A stretch of DNA of 19,021 nucleotides from Gaeumannomyces sp. JS-464 (lineage: Eukaryota > Ascomycota > Sordariomycetes > Magnaporthales > Magnaporthaceae), in assembly GCA_002197995.1 (NCBI GenBank), contig NGZR01000022.1:1-19021 (forward strand). Direction: 5' to 3'. Positions 1 to 9,721 of the stretch are shown here, piece after piece. Under the pieces are notes generated by a model that was given only the letters and a program-made list of their open reading frames with translations, was not told the origin of the DNA and did no database searches. Position numbers and translations under genes: made by a program. Position 1 is the stretch's first letter, and each line of letters begins with the position of its first letter.

Positions 1-63
1 GACCACTGACACTACGTTTACGGTCTGTTACTTTTTCCGTTCACACCTCGGGTTTACCCTTAC
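1..63 (+). tRNA. trnL(uag): tRNA-Leu(UAG), first pass, 5' end missing
   Basis: The window opens inside the D-arm side of this tRNA. The anticodon loop reads TTTAGGT on a stem AATAG/CTGTT, giving anticodon UAG. It is followed by a T arm with loop TTCAACT and the 3' acceptor strand TTACCTT, discriminator A. The complete copy is on the - strand at 8510-8608. Confidence 0.75.
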
Positions 64-518
64 ACTTACTACGTCTACGGACACTTTTTTTACTCTACTA
101 CACACTCCTTTACCACTTTACACTTACACACTCACTGCTTACGTACCTTCTACCGACACGTACGCTGACCCTTTTGGTTTGGTTGCTACTGACACTACAC
201 GACACGCACCACGCACGTACCTTCGTACCTTCGTACCTTCTACACTACCGTACCTTCTACACTACCGTACGCGACCTTCGTACCTTCTACACTACCGTAC
301 GCGACCTCCGTACCTTCTACACTACCGTACGCACACCACCACACACACTACACGTGACTACACACTACGACTACGACCTTTACACCACTTACACACTACA
401 CACACCACACGTGACGACTACTGTTGTACGACCTACACTGGGTACACGTCACTACACGTTTTTGACTACCTTACCACTACTGACGTGTTCGACACCCGCT
501 CCACACCACTACACTGCC
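64..518 (+). repeat. Intergenic spacer with TACGAAG / CTTCGTA repeats
   Basis: About 64-140 is plain AT-rich spacer. From about 141 to 335 the collapsed text has a hairpin unit (TACTTC-TAC-GAAGTA), one copy of a dispersed unit containing GGTTGCTATGAATAAGAAGC, and then short tandem CTTCGTA and CTTCTAATACGTAG units. From 336 to 518 it is AT-rich with no gene that I can see. The second pass repeats this region at about 8053-8410. Confidence 0.75.
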
Positions 519-611
519 GGACGGACTACTACGTTCACACTACGGTACGACACCGTCTGTTCGTGGCTCACGACACGGTTTCTCTGTTCACACGTCACGA
601 CGTACTCCTCC
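519..611 (+). tRNA. trnH: tRNA-His(GUG), first pass
   Basis: Collapsed sequence folds as a cloverleaf: acceptor GAGGATA/TATCCTC, D stem GTTC/GAAC, T stem CTCTG/CAGAG with loop TTCAAGT. The anticodon is GTG. The base before the acceptor is G (519) and the discriminator is C (611), the extra G-1:C73 pair that marks tRNA-His. Oddities: position 33 is C instead of the near-universal U, and pair 31-39 is U-U. Both passes agree on these bases (second copy 7956-8052). Confidence 0.88.
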
Positions 612-712
612 CTTACGTGCTTTCTTACTACTCCTTTGCTACCGTACTTACGACACGTACCGACACGTACACGCACACGCCTACGTACACTACTTTACAC
701 TGTACCTACACT

Positions 713-802
713 TTGCCTTTACGTTTACACTGGTACGACACCCGTACTTTTTCTACACACACTACCTTGTTTTACGTTCGACACTCTGGACACGGGCACA
801 CG
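713..802 (+). tRNA. trnR(ucu): tRNA-Arg(UCU), first pass
   Basis: Collapsed cloverleaf with acceptor TTGCCTT/AGGGCAA (one G-U pair), D arm GTTT/GAAC, anticodon stem GTATT/AATAC with loop TTTCTAA (anticodon UCU), and a T loop TTCGAAT. Discriminator G. It lies between trnH and trnM, with a short repeat-bearing spacer before it. Second copy at 7753-7851. Confidence 0.87.
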
Positions 803-975
803 ACACACTGTACACTACTTACTACTTACTACACACACACACACACACTTACCTGCTTACACTTCTACGCGACACGTACCTTCGTACTACACACGTACAC
901 GCACCGACACGTACACGCACGTACACACCTACTACTTACACTACCTACTACACACTACACTTTACACACGACTAC

Positions 976-1069
976 GTTACGGGTACGTTTACACTACGGT
1001 TACACACACCTTTACACTTTCACTACCGTTACACACACTGACGACACTTCGACTTTTCTCCCCTACGCT
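976..1069 (+). tRNA. trnM: tRNA-Met(CAU), elongator-like, first pass
   Basis: Collapsed cloverleaf: acceptor GTTAGGG/CCCTAGC fully paired, D stem GTTT/AAAC, anticodon stem TTAAT/GTTAA with loop TTCATAC (CAU), T stem GAGAA/TTCTC with loop TTCGATT. A paired 1-72 position argues against the initiator. It ends about 10 bases before the nad2 start codon, the usual trnM-nad2 junction in filamentous ascomycetes. Second copy at 7499-7599. Confidence 0.88.
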
Positions 1070-1079
1070 ACACTACTAC

Positions 1080-1588
1080 ACTGCTACCTACACCACTCTA
1101 CTTCTACCTTACTACTTACACTTTCTACACTTCTGTACACCACTCACACGACACGACGACTACTACGCTACTTCTTTACTACACTACGGGTACGCTACTA
1201 CACTACGCTTTGTTGTACTTGTACTACTTGCTTGACACACTACGTTACGCTTACTCACACTTTTGACACTACACACGGTACTTGGTTTACCACTGGTGGG
1301 TTGCTACTACTTACACTACACTACTACACCACCACACGTTTTTCACTACTACTTTACTACTACTACTACACGTACTACTTACACTACACTACCACACTTA
1401 CACTACGTTTTTACTCCTCGACACACACGTTTGACTCTCCACGACACTACTGCACTCTTTACACCACACACTACTGTTACTCACACACTACACACTTTAC
1501 ACTTACTTACTACGACACCTACACACACTTACTACACCACACACACTGGGGGACACCACTCTTACACTACTTACTACGACGTACTCCT
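1080..1588 (+). CDS. nad2: NADH dehydrogenase subunit 2, exon 1 (first pass)
   Basis: Membrane subunit of respiratory complex I in the mitochondrial inner membrane. Collapsed, the frame opens with ATG at 1080 and reads MLLTSILLILISNSV, then RRDIAILYNR, GIGLHGGLL, NITQVFHIFI and FYPRKVWSPEY, ending at IIEYP before the intron. These are the N-terminal blocks of fungal mitochondrial nad2, about 120 codons. A single-base frame slip after GGLL interrupts the frame here; in an essential gene, and with the arms differing by indels elsewhere, I take this as read error. The exon ends in T at 1588, as group I 5' exons do. The second pass of the same exon is 6980-7490. Confidence 0.9.
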
Positions 1589-1900
1589 GACACCACGACT
1601 ACACACACTTACCGGGACTACACACCTGTCACACACCTCCGGGGACACCTCCTACACACGCTTTGACTACCCACACTCTGGACACACACCACTTTTCCGC
1701 GGTGGGTGACACTTACACTTACTTCACTGTACACGGTACACCACGTCACACACGACTGACTTCTTTTACTTTTACCTTACACTTGACGTACTACACTACT
1801 TTACTGACGACTGTGTGTCTCACGGACACTCCTCACACGTACGTACGCTACCTACACTTTCACTTACACACGCGCACACGCACACGCTCTCTTGACACAC

Positions 1901-3459
1901 ACTGGACCACACTCGCGGACTCTACACGTCACACTGACTGCTTACACACACACTTACTTGTACACACACGACGCACACCGACGTACGACCGGCACGTTGA
2001 CCTACTTACACGTCACTTACTGCACTTTACACTACGTTTACACGGTGTACCTCTTACGACACGACTTCGACACACGACACTTACCTTTACTCTGGACTCC
2101 CTCTCACGTGCTGCGTTGTGTACACCGCTACACACGACTACCACACACTTTTACACACTACACACCGCTTACTACTTCACTCACCACGCACACACGCTTA
2201 CACCACCACGACACACCCTTACACACACGTGTTACACACTCTTTTGTACACACACGACTGGTTTTACGTTACACACTCCTTGACTTTGTACACCCGGTTT
2301 TACCCGACTGGACGACTGGTTCACTTTGCTGTCTCTACTACACCTACGACACACACACACACGACACGGACACTACGGACTGACACACACACTTGTTCCT
2401 ACTGTTTACCTACTTGGGCTACGACTACACACACACACGACTTTACGACTCTTTTACGTGCACACACTTACACACGCTTTTTTACACACACGGTACACTA
2501 CTACTACCACCACGTACCTACACACGGACACTACGTACTACTTACTACCACGTACGGGTCTGTACACACACGACCACTACGACACACACGTACCACTTTT
2601 ACCCTCACTTTTGACTACACACTTCCCTTTACGTTACCTACACACACACTTCACACACGACTTTTACCACTTACTTTACACGCACACTACGTACCTTCTT
2701 ACTGGTACACACACGGACGACACCACCACACGACCTCTACCCTGGTTTACTTACACACACACTTTCTCACTTACACACACGTTACACTTTACACACTACA
2801 CACGGACTTACCCTGCACGCACGTACACACACGACACGACACTTTCCTGACTACTTCACACCCTGCTACTTTTACCCTGACGCTTACACTACGCTGGCGC
2901 ACCGCCCCTTACGTTTTACACTCCTACACTTGGGTACGCACGGACTTTCACCTGCACGACACGGTTCTTTTTTACTCTCCCTTTACTGCACACACTGACG
3001 ACACACACGACACACGCACGGACTACTGCTACTACACGTTTACGCTTTCTCCTTACACGCCACACCTCACTACGACGACTACTTGACACTTACCTACGAC
3101 TGGACCTTGCTACTACTTCTTACGACACTGCGGACACTACGTGACGACACTACTCACTCACACTCGACGACCGCACGCTGACACTTACACTTCTACACCC
3201 ACACACTCTGACACGACTTTACACACTACACACACACTTACTCCCGCTACTTGACACACACACACTACTACACTTTACGCGGGTACTACACACTTACTTA
3301 CGACTTTTGACACACGACTTTACACACGACTGCACTCTTTACTTACGTACCACACACACACACACTGCACTTTACACCTCCTGACACGGTGTACGCACTT
3401 ACACACACACACACACTTACACACGACTGCGACTGTACTACACACGACTACACTTACAC
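1901..3459 (+). CDS. LAGLIDADG homing endonuclease in nad2 intron 1 (first pass)
   Basis: Intron-encoded site-specific DNA endonuclease that spreads its intron; some family members also help splicing. Collapsed, the leader reads MDNRGSKSMML, then VKEQRVDGSW, a block common in fungal mitochondrial intron ORFs. Two LAGLIDADG motifs follow: NPWFVTGFTDGDGSF near 2290, and PNWVAGF followed by AEGSFFISLY near 2930. After the first comes HFDKFPLVT, after the second GYAISLAFSLSQ and KSEDLNK, ending in a TAA at 3455-3459. About 380 codons, with Trp encoded by TGA. Several one-base slips break the frame in this pass. At some of them the second pass (5173-6676) reads the frame intact, so these are most likely read errors, not decay. 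The exact start is uncertain: the frame may run in from the exon. Confidence 0.85.
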
Positions 3460-3461
3460 TT

Positions 3462-3728
3462 TACTTGTGTGCTCCGTGTTTCGTACACGGACACGCTACA
3501 CACACCCACCTGCTTACCTTTCGTACGCGCTTCTTACTGACACGTACCTGTTACCGACACGTACACGGACACACGCACGTACGGCTCCGCCTGCGTACGC
3601 GCTACCGCGCTACCGCGCTACCTGCTACGCGACACGCACACCCCACACACGGGGTACGCACACCACACACACGTTTACTTTACGACACTTTGTGACGACT
3701 GACGGGACTACACACCACACTTACACCG
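3462..3728 (+). repeat. GC-rich repeat cluster at the 3' end of nad2 intron 1
   Basis: Collapsed, the stretch holds CTGCTTACTTTCGTAG, TACGAAGTAAGGAAAGCAG, a run of GCTACGC units, and CCCAAAGGGG, all GC-rich against an AT-rich intron. The elements belong to the same family as the clusters in the tRNA region. The last 60 bases, up to the G at 3728, look like the intron's 3' end. No gene seen. Confidence 0.7.
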
Positions 3729-3948
3729 CTACACTTTTACTTACTTTGTACACTTACCTGGTGCTACTTTTTTTACACTGTCACACCTACACTGACTTTA
3801 CACTTTCGACTTTTTTTACGCACTACGACACTTACCACACACGTTACTGGTTTGTACTTTACTTACACGTACCTACTTTACTACGACACACCTCGGACAC
3901 TTTTCTACCTACCACGGACGGACTTACACTTTACTTTCTTACTTGGGT
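3729..3948 (+). CDS. nad2: NADH dehydrogenase subunit 2, exon 2 (first pass)
   Basis: Continues nad2 directly from exon 1: LILLFVITGAIFLMSTND, then LISIFLA, ELQSYGLYLLSTIYRNSE and FSTTGGLIYFLLG. This is the most conserved block of fungal nad2 and contains membrane segments of the complex I antiporter-like subunit. One A is missing in the codon after FLA in this pass; the second pass (4671-4917) has the A and keeps the frame. The 3' boundary after the GGT codon at about 3948 is inferred from the expected protein and from the T-then-G rule. The remaining exons are not in the window because the text turns back inside the next intron. Confidence 0.88.
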
Positions 3949-4325
3949 GCCACACGTGGACGTGGGACTCCCTCTACTACTTTGTGCCACACCTACTTAC
4001 CCACACACCTCCGGGGACCGCCTTACACACGCTTACTGACTACCTACACACCGGTGCTTGACACACACGCACTTACGTGGCTGACACTTACACTTACCTC
4101 ACGGTACTACGTACACCACACGTCACTACACGACTGACACGGACACACCTGACACACTACGGTACACTCGCGGACTCTACACGTCACACGTGACTACACA
4201 CACACACTTACCTTGTACACACACGACGCACACGACGTACACTGGTACGTACTGTTTGACTTACTTTACACCTACTGTCACACACCCTACACGACTGTAC
4301 CTCTACACACGTTACCACTCTACAC
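3949..4325 (+). other. Group I intron in nad2 (intron 2), 5' part only, first pass
   Basis: After exon 2 the collapsed text leaves the nad2 protein and enters a block CAAACTCCGGGGACCGCC then TTAAAGC, close to the core of intron 1. A second endonuclease leader begins inside it. The intron is cut at the turning point near 4325, so its 3' part and exon 3 are absent. The same piece is read back at about 4341-4670. Confidence 0.75.
4133..4325 (+). CDS. Second LAGLIDADG endonuclease, N-terminal leader only (first pass)
   Basis: From an ATG at 4133 the collapsed frame reads MKETEIGNRGSKSSDK, LLVKEQ and then, after slips, a probable R-V-N-G-S and LRCTL. The blocks NRGSKS and VKEQRV match the leader of the intron 1 gene, so the two are paralogues. 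The LAGLIDADG motifs themselves lie beyond the turning point and are not in the window; the family call rests on the leader alone. Frame slips are present in both passes. Confidence 0.6.
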
Positions 4326-4341
4326 CACGGACGACTCTTTA
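4313..4341. other. Turning point of the fold-back
   Basis: Collapsed, the arms ACTCTAAAGTTA and TAAATTTAGAGT flank about 18 bases containing AGATCT. Left of it the text runs along the nad2 sense strand; right of it, along the antisense strand. Agreement between the arms is poorest within about 100 bases of this point. There is no adapter-like sequence that I can recognise in the loop. Confidence 0.85.
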
Positions 4342-4670
4342 CACACTTTACGACGTACACTACTTACACTTACACTACACACACTACCTACCACTTTACC
4401 TCGTTGCTCTTTTACCACACGTACACTGTTTTACTTACTCACCTTGACCTTACGACTCCGCGACTTACCCTACTTTCACGTTTCCTTCACTCTTACTGAC
4501 CTTGTTACCTACTACCCTGACGTACACTTACACTTCACGCCACCTACACTGCTTTTTCACACGCACCCGTTTACGTACTCACTACACGCTTTACACGGCG
4601 TCCCCGGACGTTTGGTACACTACGTTGGCACCACACACTACTACGACGGGACTCCCACCTCCACCTTGGC
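4341..4670 (-). other. Group I intron 2 of nad2, 5' part, second pass
   Basis: Reverse complement of 3949-4313 after collapse. It contains the N-terminal leader of the second endonuclease up to its ATG at 4491, and the core block TCCCCGGAGTTTGG on the opposite strand. It adds independent base evidence, for example the Arg and Asn codons of the VKEQRVN block. Confidence 0.75.
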
Positions 4671-4917
4671 ACCCCACACTACACGACACACTACACACTT
4701 ACACTCCTCCTGTACGTACGACACACACTTCCGACGTTTCTACTACACACTACGTACCTTACACTACACACTACCACACACCCACTACACCTTTGTACAC
4801 TTCTACTTGCTACACACACACACACTCGACACTTACACACTCACTTACGTTGACCACTTACACACACACACACTACGCACCCACGTACACTTACCACACT
4901 ACACTACAACACTTACG
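4671..4917 (-). CDS. nad2: nad2 exon 2, second pass
   Basis: Same exon as 3729-3948, read on the other strand. The codons for FLAIELQSY are in frame here, which resolves the missing A of the first pass. The first of the two A's that lack a following C is inside this exon (4908), in an A run that the first pass reads as four T's on the other strand, so that A is real and only its C is missing. Confidence 0.88.
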
Positions 4918-6979
4918 CGTTACACTTGTTGGTACTCCCTCACTCTCACACACACTTCTACACTACACACTTTTGTGTGCTACCCCTTTGGGGTTGCTTC
5001 GCTACGCACGTACGCGCGTACGCGCGTACGCGCTACCGCACGGCGGACGCCTACCTGCTTTCCTTACCTTCGTACACCACGTACCTTCTACACGACACGC
5101 GCTACCGACACGTACACGCACGTGGTTTTACGCTTTCCTTACCGACACACCCGGACGCACCACACACTACACTTACACTTACTCTTTTACTACCACTCGC
5201 ACTCTTTACTTGTTTTTACTTACACTGCTACCACCTTCACGGACGTTACACACTGCACTTTTACTTTGTACCTACACTACACGACTGCACTCTTTACACA
5301 CTCTTTCACACACTCTACACTACACTTTTACTACCCCGCTACACACTACTACTTTTTCACACTACGCGGGACTTACACTTTTTTACTTTACACACTCTTC
5401 ACGACTTTGGTTACGACACTTACACTTCACGCTGCGTCTCGACTTTGACTGACTACTTCTCACCTACTTCCGCACTTCTACACGACACTACTACGCACAC
5501 GTCCACTCTACGTACACACTACTCTCTACTGACTGTTGGCTTACACGGACGACACACGCTACACACCTTACTACGCACTACTCCTGCTTTTCTTTTCTCA
5601 CTTTGCACTACACACGGGACGACTACACACACACACACCCTTCTGCACGTGACTACACACTCCTGCTACCCACACTTACGGACTTACACACACCTACACG
5701 GGGCGTGCGCCACGCTACTTACACGCTCACGGTACACACTACGCACGGTTGACACTACTCACGGACACACTTCTTCTTTTACCTGCTGCACGGTACACTC
5801 CTTTACTTTACACACTTACACCTTTTACACTGACGACACACTTTTACACTACACACCACGGTACGACGTCTTGTGTTCTCCTTTTACCCACTACACGACA
5901 CGTACCTACTTTGCTTACACACTACACTGTACACACTCTTTGACACTTTTTTACGTACACCTACACACGGGACACTTTACTCACACACACTGACGGTACA
6001 CACACTGTACCTTTTCTACTGTCTTTTACCACGACCCCTACCTGTACTACACTACTACCTACTTCCTTTACGTACCTTGTGTACTACTACTTACCCTACT
6101 TTACACACACACACACGCTTTACACTTTGCACCTACACACACGACTACACACTCTTTTTACTCTACGCCCACACTACGTACACACCACTACGGACACCAC
6201 ACTTTTTCACTCCTACTTCCTTCTTTTTTCTACGTTACTACGACGACCACCACACACTGACACCCACTCTCCACTCGGTACACACACCCGGTTACACACA
6301 CTCACACGGACTTTACACACTACACACACCCACTCTTTTACCACACACGACTTTACACCACCTTTTACACGGTTTTCTGTGTTACACGCTTTGCTGTTGA
6401 CTGACACTACTACACGCGTTTACTTACACACACTTTGTACTCTTTACGCGTTACCACCACACCGCACGCACCTGACGACGGGACTCCACGACTACACACG
6501 TACACTTCTTTCGACACTCTTCTACACGACGTACCACCCTTACACACCTACTTACACACTGCACTACACTGACCTTACACTACGTCACACCTGCCGTCTA
6601 CCTCGTTGCTCTTTTACCACACTACACTGTTTTTACACGCACTCACTTGACCTTACGACTCCGCGACTTGTCCACTTTTTCACACACGACGACGCTTGCT
6701 TGCGCTTTACACTGACACACTTACGTACGCTACCTACCTTTGACGGACTTCCTGACGACCACCACCACTCTCACTACACACTTACTACCTCACTTACACG
6801 TACACACACTACACGACACTCACTCTTTTGACCTTGTTACCCTTACCACTGACACTACACTTACACTTCACCCACCCGCGGACACACACTGTTTTCCACG
6901 ACTTTGGTACTCACACACGCTTTACGGACGTTCCCCGGACGTTTGACCACGTTTACTCCCGTACACTTTTACTCTGTTC
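4918..6979 (-). other. Group I intron 1 of nad2, second pass
   Basis: Reverse complement of 1589-3728 after collapse, including the core block and the GC-rich cluster (about 4980-5155). Use the two passes together to build a consensus of the intron. Confidence 0.85.
5173..6676 (-). CDS. LAGLIDADG homing endonuclease of nad2 intron 1, second pass
   Basis: Second reading of the gene at 1901-3459. Here the leader reads SMMLKNIIVKEQRVDG without the slip of the first pass. The stop seen before NPWF in the first pass is absent (FYLNPW). The second motif reads GFITAEG, where the first pass lacks two bases. TGA is again Trp. Other slips remain, so neither pass alone gives an open gene, but the errors fall at different places, as expected of one intact gene read twice with noise. 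Confidence 0.85.
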
Positions 6980-7490
6980 ACGGACTACCTCTACTACACT
7001 ACTTACACGACTGTTCCCCCACTTTTGTTTTACACTTTTACGTTCTACTACACTACACTTACACACTTTACTTACTACACCACTACTTTGTTACACGACT
7101 GCACTACTTCTGGACGACTCACACACCTTTTCGACGGACTACACACACCTACGTTACACTTGTACTTACTTACACTACTACCTACACTTACTACTACTAC
7201 TACACACTACTACTGACACACACTTGTGTTACTACTTACTTACTACTACTACGCACACCCCACCCACTGTACACACCCACACTACCCTTTACTTCACACA
7301 CACTTGACTACACGCTACACCTACTTTCACACGCACACTACTACCACACTACCACACACACGCTACTTACTACGCTACCCCTACTTACTACACGACACTA
7401 CGCTACTACTCTCTTCTTGACTGTTACCACGACACTTACGACACACTTACACTACTACACGTACGACACTACGACTGTTACGTACGCACT
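6980..7490 (-). CDS. nad2: nad2 exon 1, second pass
   Basis: Second reading of exon 1 from the ATG at 7490 down to EYP at 6980. The order MLLTSILLILISNSV, RRDIAILYNR, GIGLHGG, FYPRKVWSPEY is the same as in the first pass, with different small indels. Confidence 0.88.
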
Positions 7491-7498
7491 TACTACTT

Positions 7499-7599
7499 AC
7501 GCTACGGGGACGACACACACTCGACACTTCTCACTTTTTACACCGTACTGACACACTTACACACGTTTTACACCCTACTTACACACCTACCCCTACACC
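7499..7599 (-). tRNA. trnM: tRNA-Met(CAU), second pass
   Basis: Reverse complement of 976-1069. Same acceptor, anticodon CAU and T arm, with about one extra T in the anticodon stem region as a read difference. Confidence 0.85.
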
Positions 7600-7752
7600 T
7601 ACTCTTTACACACTTACTTTACTACGTACTTACACTACTACGTTTTACCTGCTTACCTTCGTGCTTACCTTTACTACCGACACGTACCTTCGCTACGACA
7701 CTTACACGCACGTACACTTTTTTTTACTACACACTACACTACTTACCACTTT

Positions 7753-7851
7753 CTTGCCCTTCCACGACTTCGACACCTACACACACCACACGTACTTTTA
7801 CGACACACACACTACCGGTTCTACCCACTTACACACCTACACACGGCACAC
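7753..7851 (-). tRNA. trnR(ucu): tRNA-Arg(UCU), second pass
   Basis: Reverse complement of 713-802; the cloverleaf and the UCU anticodon are identical in both passes. Confidence 0.87.
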
Positions 7852-7955
7852 ACTTACGTACCACTTACACACTACTTACCTACGGCTTGCTTACCTTCGT
7901 ACCTTCTACACTACCGTACGCACACACGGTACTACACGACACACGCACCTACACG

Positions 7956-8052
7956 GGACGGACTACCTCTGACCTTGACACCACGACGACACACCTTCTG
8001 ACGCCACCGACACCACGACCGTTCTACCCTACTTGACACCTACTACTCCTCC
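7956..8052 (-). tRNA. trnH: tRNA-His(GUG), second pass
   Basis: Reverse complement of 519-611. The unusual C33 and the U31-U39 mismatch are read again, which makes them unlikely to be random read errors. G-1 and C73 are also confirmed. Confidence 0.87.
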
Positions 8053-8509
8053 GGCACTTACTGTTGGACGCGGTTCGACACCACCTCACTACTGTACACG
8101 TACTCACACACACACCTTACTGACCTTACCCCACTTACGTCTACCACCACTACTCTCACCTTGTTTACTTTACACTGTTACACACGTCTACTCTACTTTA
8201 CTCACCTTACTTTTGTGTTTGCTACCGTACTTACGACACGTACCGGACGTCGCTACCGTACTTACGACACGTACCGACACGTCGCTACCGTACTTACGAC
8301 ACGTACCGTACTTACGACACGTACCGACACGTACCGACACGTACCTGCTGTGCTTCTTACTTTCACTACGCACACCACACCACCCACACACGGTCACGCT
8401 ACCTTCGTACGACACGTACCTACACGCACTGACTTTACACTTACACACTGTACACACGGACTTTACTACGACTACACACACACACACACTTCCTACGACC
8501 TACTACACT
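8053..8509 (-). repeat. Spacer with TACGAAG repeats, second pass
   Basis: Reverse complement of the spacer at 64-518. The densest tandem part, about 8218-8345, alternates GCTACGTATTAGAAGTACG and CGAAGTA units. No gene seen in it. Confidence 0.75.
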
Positions 8510-8608
8510 TACACGGTACACACCGACGTTGACACCGGACTACACACACTACACCACGACCCTACACACCTACTTCACTGTCTACCCACTTCCACTCACT
8601 TACCCCTT
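8510..8608 (-). tRNA. trnL(uag): tRNA-Leu(UAG), complete copy
   Basis: Complete version of the tRNA cut by the left edge. Collapsed acceptor AAGGTAA/TTACCTT (one extra G read in the 5' strand), D arm containing GGAATGGTAGAC, anticodon stem AATAG/CTGTT with UAG, T stem ATCCG/CGGGT with loop TTCAACT. The fold-back arm ends here: sequence beyond about 8600 is read once only. Confidence 0.75.
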
Positions 8609-8627
8609 ACTACACTTACGACACTCT

Positions 8628-8723
8628 TTGCCCACGACTACACGACTTCGACACCTTACTACACACACACACTACTCTTCACGTACTTTCACCTCTACCC
8701 ACTTGACGTTACCACTGACGCAC
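8628..8723 (-). tRNA. trnF: tRNA-Phe(GAA)
   Basis: Collapsed: D stem ACTC/GAGT, anticodon stem AAATA/TATTT with loop CTGAAGA (GAA), T stem ATAAG/CTTAT with loop TTCGAAT, acceptor TGCTCA.../CTGGGCA with one inserted T before position 8. It sits between trnL(UAG) and trnA, its usual place in filamentous ascomycetes. Confidence 0.82.
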
Positions 8724-8759
8724 ACTGACACTGGACTACGACTGACACCACGACTACTG

Positions 8760-8853
8760 TGGACGACACACCGGGCACTCGACACCCGGACCACACACAC
8801 ACTACTGCACACACACTTGCTACTACCTACCCCACTTACTACCTACTTTCCCC
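8760..8853 (-). tRNA. trnA: tRNA-Ala(UGC), probable
   Basis: Collapsed acceptor GGGGAAA/TTTCTCC (one mismatch), D stem GTAT/AGTAT region, and a T loop TTCGATG. The anticodon region reads CAATTTTTGCATATTTTTG and has at least one read error. As TTTGCAT the loop gives UGC (Ala) with a well-paired stem; as TTGCATA it gives GCA (Cys). The position between trnL(UAA) and trnF favours Ala. Confidence 0.62.
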
Positions 8854-9721
8854 CGCTACACGCGCTTACCTACTTTCACTGCGACACGCACGTACACGCG
8901 CTTACCTACTTTCACTGCGACACGCACGTACACGCGCTACCTGCCACGCGACACGCACACCCCCACACGGGGTACGCACCCCCGGTACTTTTTTTTACGT
9001 ACCTTCTACCGACACGTACGCTGACCCTTTTGGTTGCTACTGACACTACACGACACGCACCACGCACGTACCTTCTACGTACGTGTGCTTACCTTCTACG
9101 TACGTGTGCTTACTACTGACACACTACACGCGCGTACTTACCGACACGTACGTGTTACCGACACGTACCGCCCCCTTACTTTACACTACGACACGTACAC
9201 GCACCTACCACTCCGTTACACCTACGGCGGGTACTTTACTCTTACACACGTTCCCTGCACTACCGACACGTACCGCTGCTTTCTTACCTCCGTTGCACGC
9301 ACGACACGTACGGCCGTACCACCTACCGACACGTACGACCACTGCACTACCTTACCACTCACCTACCGACACGTACCTACACACACACACACGACGTACA
9401 CTACGTACCTTCTTACTTTCACTACGTACGCCACGGCCCACACCTACTTACTTCTTACTTACGTGTACGCTTTACGCTTGCTCCTTACCGACACGTGCGT
9501 ACGCTACGCACACTACACTTCACTACCTTCGTACGTACACGTACCGGTACACTCTACTGCTTACCTTCGTACGCACCACACACCCACACACTCACACACT
9601 CACACACTACACACACTACACACACACACACACCTGGTGACTACACACACTTTTTACGACTACACTACCCCTACTACTCCTACGTACACTCACACACTAC
9701 CCTCTCTCCCACTGCGTACGC
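8854..9721. repeat. Repeat-rich intergenic region
   Basis: Collapsed, it has two direct copies of AAGCGCTTACTATTTCATGC, a CCCCAAGGGGTAGCACCCC block, a second copy of the dispersed unit with GGTTGCTATGAATAAGAAGC (about 9024-9070), paired TTCTAGTAGTGTGCTTA units, and many TACGAAGTA hairpin arms. From about 9590 to 9721 it is AT-rich. I see no protein gene or convincing tRNA in it. Confidence 0.7.

Larger units (their letters stand above)
1589..3728 (+). other. Group I intron in nad2 (intron 1), first pass
   Basis: It splits nad2 between the codons for EYP and LILLFVITG. The 5' exon ends in T and the intron ends in G, the group I rule. The collapsed text after 1600 holds a core-like block, AACTCCGGGGAACTCCTAAAGC (split here: AACTCCGGGG then AACTCCTAAAGC), typical of the P4-P6 side of fungal group I cores. 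It carries a LAGLIDADG gene at 1901-3459 and a GC-rich repeat cluster between that gene and the 3' splice site. I have not assigned the subgroup. The related intron 2 of nad2 has a very similar core block. Confidence 0.85.
1..8608. repeat. Fold-back: 4.3 kb inverted duplication
   Basis: After collapse, about 4325-8600 is the reverse complement of 1-4325, feature by feature: trnL(UAG), trnH, trnR, trnM, nad2 exon 1, intron 1 with its endonuclease, exon 2 and the start of intron 2. The arms differ by small indels and a few substitutions. In the uncollapsed text the arms are not reverse complements, because each arm has its own C's after its own A's. A fold-back (template-switch or missed-hairpin) read is the simplest source. 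A genuine mitochondrial palindrome is the alternative. Confidence 0.95.

Noticed and set aside
1190..1290. A tRNA-like fold near 1190-1290 in the collapsed text
   Set aside because: The region is nad2 exon 1 coding sequence (IAILYNR to GIGLHGG); the apparent acceptor pairing is accidental and there is no T arm.
1901..3459. Endonuclease of nad2 intron 1 as a decayed pseudogene
   Set aside because: Several of the frameshifts and the stop before NPWF are absent from the other pass, and indels also strike the essential nad2 gene, so read error explains them better.
4313..4341. Sequencing adapter or hairpin linker at the turn
   Set aside because: The loop sequence continues the intron and contains nothing that I recognise as an adapter.
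8218..8345. CRISPR-like array of short regular units
   Set aside because: The units are contiguous hairpin repeats without unique spacers, and they lie in a mitochondrial tRNA spacer. The same array appears inverted at 215-335.
8760..8853. tRNA-Cys(GCA) at this position
   Set aside because: GCA can be read, but the UGC register pairs better and the neighbours trnL(UAA) and trnF point to trnA. Kept as an alternative, not as the call.
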